Shown here in pieces: positions 22,016 to 33,516 of a stretch of DNA of 64,000 nt. Below the pieces are notes generated by a model that saw only the letters and a list, made by a program, of their open reading frames with translations, had not been told where the DNA came from and ran no database searches. Positions within the stretch are counted from its first letter, which is position 1. Each line of letters opens with the position of its first letter. This DNA is from Bufo bufo (lineage: Eukaryota > Chordata > Amphibia > Anura > Bufonidae): assembly GCF_905171765.1 (NCBI RefSeq), contig NC_053394.1:155146015-155210014 (forward strand), read 5' to 3'. The position numbers were made by a program, and so were the translations under genes.

Positions 22016-24548
22016 CAGTGGCGTCGCCGGGGGGGGGGGGGCCAGAGGGGGCCACGGCCCCCCCTACATCATGCTGTGCCCCCTCATGTGCCCCCCCTAA
22101 CTAAAATGCCCCCCCACTAAGTGAGCCGCTGCCGCCGGGCACAGGGAGATGAGCGCTTCCATTGCGCTCATCTCCATTGTAATCTGCCTGTGCCAGCGGA
22201 GGTGCAGGGGAGGGAGAGGCGTGTCCCTTCCCCTTCCTCTGATAGGCTGCAGGCACTAGGCCGGCAGCCCATCAGAGGCCGGCGCAGGCGGCGCGATGAC
22301 GTCATCGCTCCGCCTAAGCCTTACAGCGCGGAACACAGGAAGAGTCTGTATGGCATCGCTGACACTGAGGTAAGTATAAGTGTTTTTTTTTTTGCTTTTT
22401 TTTACAATAGTGTTACTGGCACATTGGGGGGGCTTATTACAATGATGGGGGGGGGACTTAAAACTGGCACATGATGATGAGGGGGACTTAATACTGGCAC
22501 ATGATGATGGGGGGGACTTAATACTGGCACATGATGATGGGGGGACTTAATACTGGCACATGATGGGGGGGACTTAATACTGGCACATGATGGGGGGGGA
22601 CTTAATACTGGCACATGATGATGGGGGGGGGACTTAATACTGGCACATGATGATGTGGGGGGGGGACTTAATACTGGCACATGATGATGGGGGGACTTAA
22701 TACTGGCACATGATGATGGGGGGACTTAATACTGGCACATGATGATGGGGGGACTTAATACTGGCACATGATGATGGGGGGACTTAATACTGGCACATGA
22801 TGATGGGGGGGACTTAATACTGGCACATGATGGGGGGGACTTAATACTGGCACATGATGGGGGGACTTAATACTGGGACATGATGGGGGGCTTAATACTG
22901 GCACATGATGATGGGGGGACTTAATACTGGCACATGATGGGGGGGACTTAATACTGGCACATGATGATGGGGGGGACTTAATACTGGCACGTGATGGGGG
23001 GCTTATTACTGGCACGTGATGGGGGGCTTATTACTGGCATGTGATGGGGGGCTTATTACTGGCACGTGATGGGGGGCTTATTATTGGCACGTGATGGGGG
23101 GCTTATTATTGGCACGTGATGGGGGCTTATTACTGGCACGTGTGGGGGGGCTTATTACTGGCACGTGATGGGGGCTTATTACTGCCACGTGATGGGGGGC
23201 TTATTACTGGCACGTAATGGGGGGCTTATTACTAGCACGTAATGGGGGGCTTATTACTGGCACGTGATGGGGGGCTTATTACTGGCACGTAATGGGGGGC
23301 TTATTACTGGCACATTGGGGGGCTTATTACTGGCACGTGATGGGGGGCTTATTACTGGCACGTGATGGGGGCTTATTAGTGGCACGTGATGGGGGCTCTT
23401 GTTACTGGCACGTGATGGGGGCTTATTACTGGCACATTGGGGGGCTCTTGTTACTGGCAGTGGCACGTTATTGAGGGCACTTATTACTGGCACATTATTG
23501 GTGGGCACTATAGGGGCATCTACTGAGGCCACAAAGAAGGGGTGTTTTATATGGGGGGCTTTGTACAGTAGCATTTTATACTGGGACACATTATGGTGGG
23601 TACTATGGAGAAGGGGAGACAGGAGTACTATGGAGTCATCTACGGGGGGCACTAAGAAGGGGTATTTTATACTTGCAAATTATGGGAGACACTGAGGGCA
23701 TCTACTGGGGCACGATATATGGGGCATTTTATACTGGTACATTATGGGGGGCACTAGCAGGAAGGGGGGAGAGGAGCACTATGGATGCATTTACTGGGGC
23801 ACTATATAGGGGTATTTTATACTGGCACATTATGGGGGACATAAGCTCAACTGGGGGCATAAGGGGGTATGTTTTGCACATTATAAGGAGAATTATTTCT
23901 ACTGGGGGGCATTATGGTGGGTTTTATTACTCTCCCATGGTATGACCCCCTAGTAGCAGCACCAGCCTCTCTCTGCTCTACTATCCCTCTGCCCCTTCTC
24001 CAAATCCTTATTATGAAATCTTTCTCATTAGGATAAAACACAACATCAGCTCCGCCGAGCCCCCGGCCAAGTGTTGAAGTGGCGTCCGAGATCCCCAAGG
24101 GCCAAGCCAAGTAACTGTAAGTGTTCATGTGAAATATGTTTATTTTATATATGTACACTCCTGTGAGAGGCGGGGAGGGAGATCTGTGGATGACACTGTT
24201 ATAGGGAGGGAGATCTGTGGATGACACTGTTATGGAGGGGGAAATGGGGATGACACTGTCATGGGGTAGATCTGTGGATGACACATATAGCATAAGATGC
24301 TATATACGGTATGTGGCATCCACAGATCCCCCCCATAGCAGTGTCATCCACAGATCCCCCTCTCTATAAAAGTGTCATCCACAGACAGCTGGACTTTTCT
24401 TCCCTGTTGCGGTTTTAGGTATTGGGTAAAGTATTGCAGCATTTCTAAGCGTACTTGTGTAAATGTATCGTTGTTATAGCTGCCCCCCCTACTTTTGTCC
24501 TGGCCCCCAGTGTGCCCCCCCAAAATTTGAAAGCTAGAGACGCCACTG
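22016..24548. mobile_element. hAT-like non-autonomous element with minisatellite core
   Basis: Ends are CAGTGGCGTC and GACGCCACTG, inverted. The flanks are ATTATATT (22008-22015) and AGTATATT (24549-24556), an 8 bp duplication with one mismatch, as expected for hAT. It has no transposase. From the left it holds poly-G/poly-C stretches, a GC-rich segment (~22120-22380), a ~29 bp minisatellite, a degenerate continuation to ~23950, and near 24170-24370 copies of a GATCTGTGGATGACACTGTTAT unit in both orientations. The outermost flanks (TTCATTCATAGAATAC left, TTCTATGAATGAAACC right) form part of a larger foldback. Confidence 0.7.
22405..23490. repeat. 29 bp minisatellite grading into a 25 bp variant
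   Basis: The left half is GGCACATGATGATGGGGGG followed by ACTTAATACT, about 20 copies. The right half is GGCACGTGATGGGGGG followed by CTTATTACT, about 15 copies. The switch from CATG to CGTG is at about 22990. Open frames on either strand here are repeat artefacts. Confidence 0.9.
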
Positions 24549-25290
24549 AGTATATTCTATGAATGAAACCTGCTTTTCAATGTGAATGGGCAGAGGAGGG
24601 CATGTGACTTGTGAAACCAATAAAAACACATCTCGTGGTATAAAAGGATCAGCCTGGAAAGAAAATGTCAGTCTCTTTTTGTTTTGAAGCTGAGATGCTG
24701 CTCTTTTTTTTTTTTGTTAATTGATTTTGGGTGTTCTGGAGCATCCCCCTGACCTCCTGTCATATTGTCTATTAACCCTTTTTTCCATCACTGTTCTAGC
24801 TCATCAGGGGCTGAAGCGTTGATGCCGAAGGGGGCAGTGATTTATATGGAGTGTACAGTATGTTTGCTTATGAGGTTAAAATAGATAGATAATAAAATGG
24901 ATAAGTGGATGTGTAGAAAATACTTTCTTGATATAAATGTATGTCTCCAGGTTACCAAGAGATGGGCGCTGCTGCCCTGGTTCACTGTTGTGAAGCTCTA
25001 GATATATCAGAAACCCCAGTGTGGGGTGGACATAAGATATAGTGATGTTGCGGTAAATCTTATATGATGCCGCATATAGAGAACTTGTGCTTGAAATATC
25101 ACTTACAAGGGCATATAATTACGTCTGAAGGATATAGAATGTCTGGTAGGTTATTAGCCTGGTTGTCTTACAAGTGTTTCTGGGATTGTGCGTATGGCTG
25201 TTCATGTACAGTAATTTGGCAGGTAGCCGTTCTTATGATGGAAAAACCTGTGCTATAATATAATGCGCATCCTATGCTATAATGCATATA
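24549..25290. other. Intergenic, no gene seen
   Basis: No coding sequence recognised. A segment around 25040-25160 (TGATGCCGCATATAGAGAACTTGTGC...) recurs near 34395-34490, so at least part is an interspersed repeat. Confidence 0.5.
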
Positions 25291-25292
25291 TA

Positions 25293-26867
25293 CACTGCTC
25301 AAAAAAATAAAGGGAACACAAAAATAACACATCCTAGATCTGAATTAATTAAATATTCTTCTGAAATACTTTGTTCTTTACATAGTTGAATGTGCTGACA
25401 ACAAAATCAAACAAAAAAAAAATATCGAAATCAAATTTTTTAACCCATGGAGGTCTGGATTTGGAGTCACCCTCAAAATTAAAGTGGAAAAACACACTAC
25501 AGGCTGATCCAACTTTGATGTAATGTCCTTAAAACAAGTCAATATGAGGCTCAGTAGTGTGTGTGGCCTCCACGTGCCTGTATGACCTCCCTACAATGCC
25601 TGTGCATGCTCCTGATGAGGTGGTGGACGGTCTCCTGAGGGATCTCCTCCCAGACCTGGACTAAAGCATCTGCCAACTTCTGGACAGTCTGTGGTGCAAC
25701 GTGACGTTGGTGGATAGAGCGAGACGTAATGTCCCAGATGTGCTCAATTGGATTCAGGTCTGGGGAACGGGCGGGCCAGTCCATAGCTTCAATGCCTTCG
25801 TCTTGCAGGAACTGCTGACACACTCCAGCCACATGAGGTCTAGCATTGTCTTGCATTAGGAGGAACCCAGGACCAACCGCACCAGCATATGGTCTCACAA
25901 GGGGTCTGAGGATCTCATCTCGGTACCTAATGGCAGTCAGGCTACCTCTGGCGAGCACATGGAGGGCTGTGCGGCCTTCCAAAGAAATGCCACCCCACAC
26001 CATTACTGACCCAATGCCAAACCGGTCATGCTGGAGGATGTTGCAGGCAGCAGAACGTTCTCCACAGCGTCTCCAGACTCTGTCACGTCTGTCACATGTG
26101 CTCAGTGTGAACCTGCTTTCATCTGTGAAGAGCACAGGGCCCCAGTGGCGAATTTGCCAATCTTGGTGTTTTCTGGCAAATGCCAAACGTCCTGCACGGT
26201 GTTGGGCTGTAAGCACAACCCCCACCTGTGGACGTCGGGCCCTCATATCACCCTCATGGAGTCTGTTTCTGACCGTTTGAGCAGACACATGCACATTTGT
26301 GGCCTGCTGGAGGTCATTTTGCAGGGCTCTGGCAGTGCTCCTCCTGTTCCTCCTTGCACAAAGGCGGAGGTAGTGGTCCTGCTGCTGGGTTGTTGCCCTC
26401 CTACGGCCTCCTCCACGTCTCCTGATGTACTGGCCTGTCTCCTGGTAGCGCCTCCATGCTCTGGACACTATGCTGACAGACACAGCAAACCTTCTTGCCA
26501 CAGCTCGCATTGATTTGCCATCCTGGATAAGCTGCACTACCTGAGCCACTTGTGTGGGTTGTAGATTCCGTCTCATGCTACCACTAGAGTGAAAGCACCG
26601 GCAGCATTCAAAAGTGACCAAAACATCAGCCAGGAAGCATAGGAACTGAGAAGTGGCCAGGTCACCACCTGCAGAACCACTCCTTATTGGGGGTGTCTTG
26701 CTAATTGCCTATAATTTCCATCTGTTGTCTATCCCATTTGCACAACAGCATGTGAAATTGATTGTCACTCAGTGTTGCTTCCTAAGTGGACAGTTTGATT
26801 TCACAGAAGTGTGATTGACTTGGAGTTACATTGTGTTGTTTAAGTGTTCCCTTTATTTTTTTGAGCA

Positions 26868-26870
<3 letters not shown>
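25293..26870 (-). mobile_element. Complete Tc1 transposon with intact transposase, copy 1
   Basis: The inverted ends are CACTGCTCAAAAAAATAAAG and its complement, with perfect or near-perfect repeats of ~27 bp, flanked by TA at 25291-25292 and 26871-26872. It is 1578 bp long with one uninterrupted transposase gene. Same family as 28523-30106, in opposite orientation. Confidence 0.95.
25551..26576 (-). CDS. Tc1 family DD34E transposase, intact
   Basis: The 341-aa protein has the usual length for Tc1 transposases. I choose the Met at 26576 ([12 protein letters not shown]), because the 15 codons upstream to 26621 are not typical of the family and this Met opens the first helix-turn-helix. Residues ~1-110 form the paired-like DNA-binding region ([12 protein letters not shown] and [14 protein letters not shown]) with a GRRRATT hook between. 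The catalytic triad is Asp in LFTDESRF, Asp in [10 protein letters not shown] and Glu in [12 protein letters not shown], with 34 residues between the second Asp and Glu. It cuts and pastes its own element at TA sites in the nucleus. No stop or frameshift. About 11 residues differ from the second copy in this window. Confidence 0.93.
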   Translation of the reverse strand: MRRNLQPTQVAQVVQLIQDGKSMRAVARRFAVSVSIVSRAWRRYQETGQYIRRRGGGRRRATTQQQDHYLRLCARRNRRSTARALQNDLQQATNVHVSAQTVRNRLHEGDMRARRPQVGVVLTAQHRAGRLAFARKHQDWQIRHWGPVLFTDESRFTLSTCDRRDRVWRRCGERSAACNILQHDRFGIGSVMVWGGISLEGRTALHVLARGSLTAIRYRDEILRPLVRPYAGAVGPGFLLMQDNARPHVAGVCQQFLQDEGIEAMDWPARSPDLNPIEHIWDITSRSIHQRHVAPQTVQKLADALVQVWEEIPQETVHHLIRSMHRHCREVIQARGGHTHY

Positions 26871-26910
<40 letters not shown>

Positions 26911-27444
26911 CAACTTTAGATTAGATTAAATAATTTTATTGTTTAAAATAAAAACATTACAAACTCATAGATATGACAAAGAAGCAATCTTACAACCCTT
27001 TCTAAAAAAAAAATGAATATAGTATGTGATTATATCCCTTCGGTTCAAGGCTTATCTTATTTTAGTGCATTTATCTCACACATGGATAAATATTTTGCAA
27101 TCTTTTTTCATTTATTTTTATTTTTTATTTTTATAATTATTCCTATTTTACTTTTATGTGTATTTTTATGTGTATTTTTATATTTTAATATATTTATGTA
27201 CAAAAAAAAATCTATAGCTGTATATGCAATACCTATTTTTAGTACATTTTTTTCTTTCAAATATACTGGGACTGGGTGGCTCAGTAAGGTGTTGAAACCT
27301 CAATATTCATAGAGCTTTTGATGTCAGTTCCTGCACGCAATCGAATACAGTGCACATTTGCACATTGGTCTATTATAGTGGTCTATTGTGCTTGAACTAC
27401 AAGTGCCAGCATATATTATTAATAGAAGTGCAGCCTATCCAGAG

Positions 27445-27481
<37 letters not shown>

Positions 27482-27489
27482 TGTATATA
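26871..27489. other. AT-rich spacer, no gene seen
   Basis: (TA)n at 26871-26905 and 27450-27480 border the two transposons. Between them are T-rich and A-rich stretches with no coding signal. Near 27360-27440 lies a copy of a repeat (TACAAGTGCCAGCATATATTATTAATA in inverse form) also seen near 13650 and 33760. Confidence 0.6.
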
Positions 27490-28516
27490 CACTCACCTAA
27501 AGAATTATTAGAAACAACTGTTCTATTTCTCATTAATGCAATTATCTAGTCAACCAATCACATGGCAGTTGCTTCAATGCATTTAGGGGGGAGGTCCTGG
27601 TCAAGACAATCTCCTGAACTCCAAACTGAATGGGAAAGAAAGGTGATTTAAGCAATTTTGAGCGTGGCATGGTTGTTGGTGCCAGACGGGCCGGAATGAG
27701 TATTTCACAATCTGCTCAGTTACTGGGATTTTCACGCACAACCATTTCTAGGGTTTACAAAGAATGGTGTGAAAAGGGAAAAACATCCAGTATGCGGCAG
27801 TCCTGTGGGCAAAAATGCCTTGTGGATGCTAGAGGTCAGAGGAGAATGGGCCGACTGATTCAAGCTGATAGAAGAGCAACGTTGACTGAAATAACCATTA
27901 CAACCGAGGTATGCAGCAAAGCATTTGTGAAGCCACAACACGCACAACCTTGAGGCAGATGGGCTACAACAGCAGAAGTACCACTCATCTCCACTACAAA
28001 TAGGAAAAAGAGGCTACAATTTGCACGAGCTCACCAAAATTGGACTGTTGAAGACTGGAAAAATGTTGCCTGGTCTGATGAGTCTCGATTTCTGTTGAGA
28101 CATTCAAATGGTAGAGTCCGAATTTGGCGTAAACAGAATGAGAACATGTATCCATCCTCTGATGGCTACTTCCAGCAGGATAATGCACCATGTCACAAAG
28201 CTCGAATCATTTCAAATTGGTTTCTTGAACATGACAATGAGTTCACTGTACTAAAATGGCCCCCACAGTCACCAGATCTCAACCCAATAGAGCATCTTTG
28301 GGATGTGGTGGAACGGGAGCTTCGTGCCCTGGATGTGCATCCCTCAAATCTCCATCAACTGCAAGATGCTATCCTATCAATATGGGCCAACATTTCTAAA
28401 GAATGCTATCAGCACCTTGTTGAATCAATGCCACGTAGAATTAAGGCAGTTCTGAAGGCAAAAGGGGGTCCAACACCGTATTAGTATGGTGTTCCTAATA
28501 ATTCTTTAGGTGAGTG
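27490..28516 (+). mobile_element. Tc1/mariner DD36E (Incomer-like) transposon, decayed
   Basis: Inverted ends are CACTCACCTAAAGAATTATTAG and CTAATAATTCTTTAGGTGAGTG. TA precedes the left end (27488-27489); at the right end the expected TA appears as AA, probably a mutation. It lies between two inverted copies of another Tc1 family. Confidence 0.85.
27630..28484 (+). pseudogene. DD36E transposase, frameshifted and internally deleted
   Basis: The N-terminal part reads MGKKGDLSNFERGMVVGARR with a helix-turn-helix (SISQSAQLLGFSRTTISRVYKEW). The frame is lost near 27900-27910 after TEITIT. The middle is read in other frames up to KRLQFARAHQNWTVEDWKNVAWSDESRF, which holds the first Asp. About 50 codons normally found between that region and YPSSDGYFQQD are missing around 28150. 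The rest is intact: second Asp in QQDNAPCHKA, Glu in DLNPIEHLWD, with 36 residues between them, which is the Incomer signature. The copy is inactive. Confidence 0.85.
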
Positions 28517-28522
28517 AATATA

Positions 28523-30106
28523 CACTGCTCAAAAAAATAAAGGGAACACTTAAACAACACAATGTAACTCCAAGTCATTTTCACTTCTGTGAAATCAAAC
28601 TGTCCACTTAGGAAGCAACACTGAGTGACAATCAATTTCACATGCTGTTGTGCAAATGGGATAGACAACAGGTGGAAATTATAGGCAATTAGCAAGACAC
28701 CCCTAATAAAGGTGTGGTTCTGCAGGTGGTGACAACAGACCACTTCTCAGTTCCTATGCTTCCTGGCTGATGTTTTGGTCACTTTTGAATGCTGGAGGTG
28801 CTTTCACTCTAGTGGTAGCATGAGACGGAGTCTACAACCCACACAAGTGGCTCAGGTAGTGCAGCTTATCCAGGATGGCACATCAATGCGAGCTGTGGCA
28901 AGAAGGTTTGCTGTGTCTGACAGCGTAGTGTCCAGAGCATGGAGGCGCTACCAGGATACAGGCCAGTACATCAGGAGACGTGGAGGAGGCCGTAGGAGGG
29001 CAACAACCCAGCAGCAGGACCGCTACCTCCGCCTTTGTGCAAGGAGGAACAGGAGGAGCACTGCCAGAGCCCTGCAAAATGACCTCCAGAAGGCCACAAA
29101 TGTGCATGTGTCTGCTCAAACGGTCAGAAACAGACTCCATGAGGGTGATATGAGGGCCCGACGTCCACAGGTGGGGGTTGTGCTTACAGCCCAACACCGT
29201 GCAGGACGTTTGGCATTTGCCAGAAAACACCAAGATTGGCAAATTCGCCACTGGGGCCCTGTGCTCTTCACAGATGAAAGCAGGTTCACACTGAGCACAT
29301 GTGACAGACGTGACAGAGTCTGGAGACGCTGTGGAGAACGTTCTGCTGCCTGCAACATCCTCCAGCATGACCGGTTTGGCATTGGGTCAGTAATGGTGTG
29401 GGGTGGCATTTCTTTGGAAGGCCGCACAGCCCTCCATGTGCTCGCCAGAGGTAGCCTGACTGCCATTAGGTACCGAGATGAGATCCTCAGACCCCTTGTG
29501 AGACCATATGCTGGTGCGGTTGGTCCTGGGTTCCTCCTAATGCAAGACAATGCTAGACCTCATGTGGCTGGAGTGTGTCAGCAGTTCCTGCAAGACGAAG
29601 GCATTGAAGCTATGGACTGGCCCGCCCGTTCCCCAGACCTGAATCCAATTGAGCACATCTGGGACATTACGTCTCGCTCTATCCACCAACGTCACGTTGC
29701 ACCACAGACTGTCCAGGAGTTGGCAGATGCTTTAGTCGAGGTCTGGGAAGAGATCCCTCAGGAGACCGTCCGCCACCTCATCAGGAGCATGCACAGGCGT
29801 TGTAGGGAGGTCATACAGGCACGTGGAGGCCACACACACTACTGAGCCTCATTTTGACTTGTTTTAAGGACATTACATCAAAGTTGGATCAGCCTGTAGT
29901 GTGTTTTTCCACTTTAATTTTGAGTGTGACTCCAAATCCAGATCTCCATGGGTTGAAAAAATTGATTTCCATTTTTTTTATTTTTGTGTGATTTTGTTGT
30001 CAGCACATTCAACTATGCAAAGAACAAAGTATTTCAGAAGAATATTTAATTAATTCAGATCTAGGATGTGTTATTTTTGTGTTCCCTTTATTTTTTTTGA
30101 GCAGTG
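28523..30106 (+). mobile_element. Complete Tc1 transposon with intact transposase, copy 2
   Basis: Same ends as the 25293-26870 copy, flanked by TA at 28521-28522 and 30107-30108. It is 1584 bp long with an uninterrupted transposase. It starts only ~6 bp after the end of the DD36E element, so the two insertions are nearly abutting. Confidence 0.95.
28820..29845 (+). CDS. Tc1 family DD34E transposase, intact, second copy
   Basis: A 341-aa protein from [12 protein letters not shown] to GGHTHY, collinear with the minus-strand copy. The triad is preserved ([23 protein letters not shown]; 34-residue spacing). Differences from copy 1 are scattered single substitutions such as S/N at 4, T/K at 20 and D/V in the first helix-turn-helix; no indel. 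The first helix-turn-helix here has [12 protein letters not shown] where copy 1 has [12 protein letters not shown], so the two may differ in DNA binding. Start chosen as for copy 1. Confidence 0.93.
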   Translation: MRRSLQPTQVAQVVQLIQDGTSMRAVARRFAVSDSVVSRAWRRYQDTGQYIRRRGGGRRRATTQQQDRYLRLCARRNRRSTARALQNDLQKATNVHVSAQTVRNRLHEGDMRARRPQVGVVLTAQHRAGRLAFARKHQDWQIRHWGPVLFTDESRFTLSTCDRRDRVWRRCGERSAACNILQHDRFGIGSVMVWGGISLEGRTALHVLARGSLTAIRYRDEILRPLVRPYAGAVGPGFLLMQDNARPHVAGVCQQFLQDEGIEAMDWPARSPDLNPIEHIWDITSRSIHQRHVAPQTVQELADALVEVWEEIPQETVRHLIRSMHRRCREVIQARGGHTHY

Positions 30107-30141
<35 letters not shown>

Positions 30142-31149
30142 GAAAGAAAATCCAGCGGGAGCACCACCAGGAAACGGGTGCAAAATCCACAAGGGCAGTG
30201 GCAATGCCCCAATAATACGGCTTGAGAGAAATAGGACTGCACTCCAGATAAAAGTGAAAAATAAGTGGAACTTTATTCACCCATAACTTTGGCAACTTTG
30301 CGACGTTTCGGCTCACAAGAGCCTTCTTCCAGCATAGAAACAGTGAAAATGACAACATATAAAGGCATGTCTCAAGTGACTAGCCAATCATACTGTGATT
30401 ACAATCATGATTAAATTGAATACATATGATACATATACAAAAATAAACAAAGTGCATGTGCATAAAGTGACATGTGCTTAAGAGATCCGCATCACAAGAA
30501 CAACGTCCCTGGTCATCGATCACATAAACATATAATATATAAGTAATATAAGTGTATAATAAAGTGCATAAGTATATCAGATGAAGATCGTGGAAATCGC
30601 ACCTCTAGATGAAATGGCGCCAGCATACACTATCATGTTTCGTTGAGCGTCTCCATTCCTTCACTGCGCATGTCCAGATCCGCGTCATCCTCTCTGTCAT
30701 AGCGCTTTCATGTGACGCATGCGCTTCATCCTAGTTACACTGAAGGCACCATTTTGATAGAGGGCAACATTGCCCAACGATTACGTGAGTACCACTCGTG
30801 CATACCTTCAATGTACAAGACACTTTCCTGTATAGTATATTAAGCCGCAGTAGGTACATCCTACATAAATCAGCATGTGAGGAAGGTGCCAGCTCTGCCG
30901 AGATGGATCCTACCCACTAGATAGCATGTGTCAGAGGGGGACACGTCAATGTACCCAGCCGGCACCGCCAAACTAATTGCTGAAAATAACGCAGCCATAA
31001 GAGGAATTCTTAAAGGAAAGCGTAGCTAAATAAAGAAAATTTCATATCTGGAAATACGCAGCGAGAAGACTTTAGATGTTGCAGCTCAGTACCATCATCA
31101 TCAAAGAGGGCCAGTTCAAGGATCTCCATCCAAACTTTTTTTTAAAAAT

Positions 31150-31868
31150 ATTATATTATAATATGACGCAATTGAGACACGGGAAACATCCCAGTCCCGC
31201 CTGCGTCAACGGTCGCTGAATGATGTTTCTTTTTGGACCATTATCTGCTTTGACCAGATAATCTCTTATATTTTTATTCTTTCGATAAGATAGCAATGGA
31301 GGATTCTCAAATTCAGGGACGTCTTTAATTCCTCTACTAAGAATATTCCAATTATTTTTAAGGATCTGTCCTATCTCTACACTGTGATTAGAATATGTAG
31401 ACATAAACGTATCCTCTGAATTTTTTGGAGAATAGGTTGTACACGTTCTGAATTAGTATCAAGGATTTTACTTTTCTTTTCATTCAACAGTTTACGAGGG
31501 TAGCCACGTTCTCTGAATTTACCAGCCATCATATCCAATGTGGCTGGCAACTCAGTGTGGTCAGATACAATTCGTTTTGCCCTCAAAAATTGAGATTGAG
31601 GGAGGTGTTTGATCAAGCTACGTGGGTGATTGCTTTCAAATCGTAGGATTGTATTTCTATCTGCCGATTTGACAAACAAACCCGTACTAATTCGGCCTTC
31701 ATCCAATTTCACATTGGTGTCTAAGAATGACAAATTGGTTTTGGAGTAGGATATAGTGTACTGAAGATCAGCATCTATACTATTAAGATAGTCATGGAAT
31801 TCAACCAACTGTGTTTCGGTACCAGTCCATAGGAGGAAGACGTCATCTATGTATCTCCACCACCTCAA
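31150..31868 (-). pseudogene. PLE RT C-terminal part, minus-strand half
   Basis: It begins inside the RT palm with MRWWRYIDDVFLLWTG, the R-Y-IDD motif that carries the catalytic aspartates, followed by the thumb (SKTNLSFLDTNVKLD; NHPRSLIKHLPQSQFLRAKRI). A frameshift near 31385 separates this from the linker (SVEIGQILKNNWNIL...IRDYLVKADNGPKRN). Translation ends at QAGLGCFPCLNCVIL, where sequence passes into the 3' arm with the endonuclease domain missing. 5' truncated and not functional. Confidence 0.8.
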
Positions 31869-31922
31869 AATTATCTGGTCAAAGCAGATGTTGGTCCAAA
31901 AAGAAACATCATTCAGCGACCG

Positions 31923-32357
31923 TTGACGCAGGCGGGTTTCCCGTGTCTCAATTGCGTCAACTGTCGCTATATAAGCAAATCAAAATCTTTTGTACATCCA
32001 TCAACAGGAAAAGAATACCCCATCAGATTCCATCTGACATGTTCTTCATCATACGTCATTTATGTTTTATCATGTCCCTGTAATTTAATATATGTAGGGG
32101 AAACATCCACAGAACTGAAGGTGAGGTTAAATAACCATAGGAACTCAATTAGGAAAAGTCGCACCGATCTGCCGGTTTCCAGACATTTTGGATCCCTTCA
32201 TCATGGTGAACGGGATCTAAGATGCTGGATAATCGACCATGTGGCAATGCCCAGGAGAGGTGGTGACCGTCTGGCAATCTTGAAACAGCGAGAATTAAGA
32301 TGGATATACACTCTGGACAGCTTGCACCCCAAGGGGCTCAATGTAGATTTTAGATGA
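31923..32357 (+). pseudogene. PLE GIY-YIG endonuclease domain, plus-strand half
   Basis: It reads PCLNCVNCRYISKSKSFVHP (a Cys cluster that may bind zinc), then the GIY-YIG core YVIYVLSCPCNLIYVGETST, with ELKVRLNNHRNSIRK and a late catalytic-type Glu in KQRELRWIYTLDSL. The domain is complete to its stop at 32355-32357, but there is no RT on this strand. A different PLE family from 4126-8106, judged by the low protein similarity. Confidence 0.82.
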
Positions 32358-33337
32358 GATGTCTGGTTTTGAGGTTGAACTTGATTTTCCCTGTATGTGT
32401 TATTCTTTCTTCTTGGTTTTGTATAAAAGTGCCTTGAAACGGTGATAACACAAATTTATAATTATTATGATATAGATTAATTAATCTGTAATTAATTTGT
32501 TAATTTTTTCTTTGCCTTTTAGAACAATATTTTTTTTAAAAAGTTTGGATGGAGATCCTTGAACTGGCCCTCTTTGATGATGATGGTACTGAGCTGCAAC
32601 ATCTAAAGTCTTCTCGCTGCGTATTTCCAGATATGAAATTTTCTTTATTTAGCTACGCTTTCCTTTAAGAATTCCTCTTATGGCTGCGTTATTTTCAGCA
32701 ATTAGTTTGGCGGTGCCGGCTGGGTACATTGACGTGTCCCCCTCTGACACATGCTATCTAGTGGGTAGGATCCATCTCGGCAGAGCTGGCACCTTCCTCA
32801 CATGCTGATTTATGTAGGATGTACCTACTGCGGCTTAATATACTATACAGGAAAGTGTCTTGTACATTGAAGGTATGCACGAGTGGTACTCACGTAATCG
32901 TTGGGCAATGTTGCCCTCTATCAAAATGGTGCCTTCAGTGTAACTAGGATGAAGCGCATGCGTCACATGAAAGCGCTATGACAGAGAGGATGACGCGGAT
33001 CTGGACATGCGCAGTGAAGGAATGGAGACGCTCAACGAAACATGATAGTGTATGCTGGCGCCATTTCATCTAGAGGTGCGATTTCCACGATCTTCATCTG
33101 ATATACTTATGCACTTTATTATACACTTATATTACTTATATATTATATGTTTATGTGATCGATGACCAGGGACGTTGTTCTTGTGATGCGGATCTCTTAA
33201 GCACATGTCACTTTATGCACATGCACTTTGTTTATTTTTGTATATGTATCATATGTATTCAATTTAATCATGATTGTAATCACAGTATGATTGGCTAGTC
33301 ACTTGAGACATGCCTTTATATGTTGTCATTTTCACTG

Positions 33338-33385
33338 TTTCTATGCTGGAAGAAGGCTCTTGTGAGCCGAAACGTCGCAAAGTTG
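33338..33385 (+). ncRNA. Degenerate hammerhead-like motif in PLE 3' arm
   Basis: GGCTC/GAGCC can form stem II around a 4 nt loop, followed by GAAAC and GTC, as in the 6855-6902 motif. The upstream core reads CTGGAAGA where CTGANGA is expected, and no clear stem I is seen. The mirror copy is on the minus strand at about 30295-30340. Treat it as a remnant. Confidence 0.35.
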
Positions 33386-33457
33386 CCAAAGTTATGGGTG
33401 AATAAAGTTCCACTTATTTTTCACTTTTATCTGGAGTGCAGTCCTATTTCTCTCAAG

Positions 33458-33458
<1 letters not shown>

Positions 33459-33516
<58 letters not shown>

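Larger units (their letters stand above)
30140..33458. mobile_element. Head-to-head Penelope-like element with ~920 bp inverted arms
   Basis: 30221-31140 and 32535-33458 are reverse complements of one another with few differences. Between them the left half encodes, on the minus strand, the RT C-terminus. The right half encodes, on the plus strand, the GIY-YIG domain. Each arm is the PLE 3' region. The two halves overlap: the linker sequence at 31150-31260 (minus) recurs at 31870-31960 (plus). So two 5'-truncated PLE copies lie in inverted orientation, joined at their truncated ends. Confidence 0.8.

Noticed and set aside
22402..23945. Frames rich in HHVPVLSPP or similar on the minus strand
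   Set aside because: Artefacts of the 29 bp GGCACATGATG minisatellite.
24700..24850. Possible tRNA- or 5S-derived SINE near GGGGCTGAAGCGTTGATGCCGAAGG
   Set aside because: No A box/B box pair or tRNA fold could be recognised, and no tail or flanking duplication was found.
28883..29550. 161- and 144-aa minus-strand frames opposite the Tc1 transposase (and mirror images at 25846-26513)
   Set aside because: Antisense shadows; they occur at both copies only because the genes are nearly identical.
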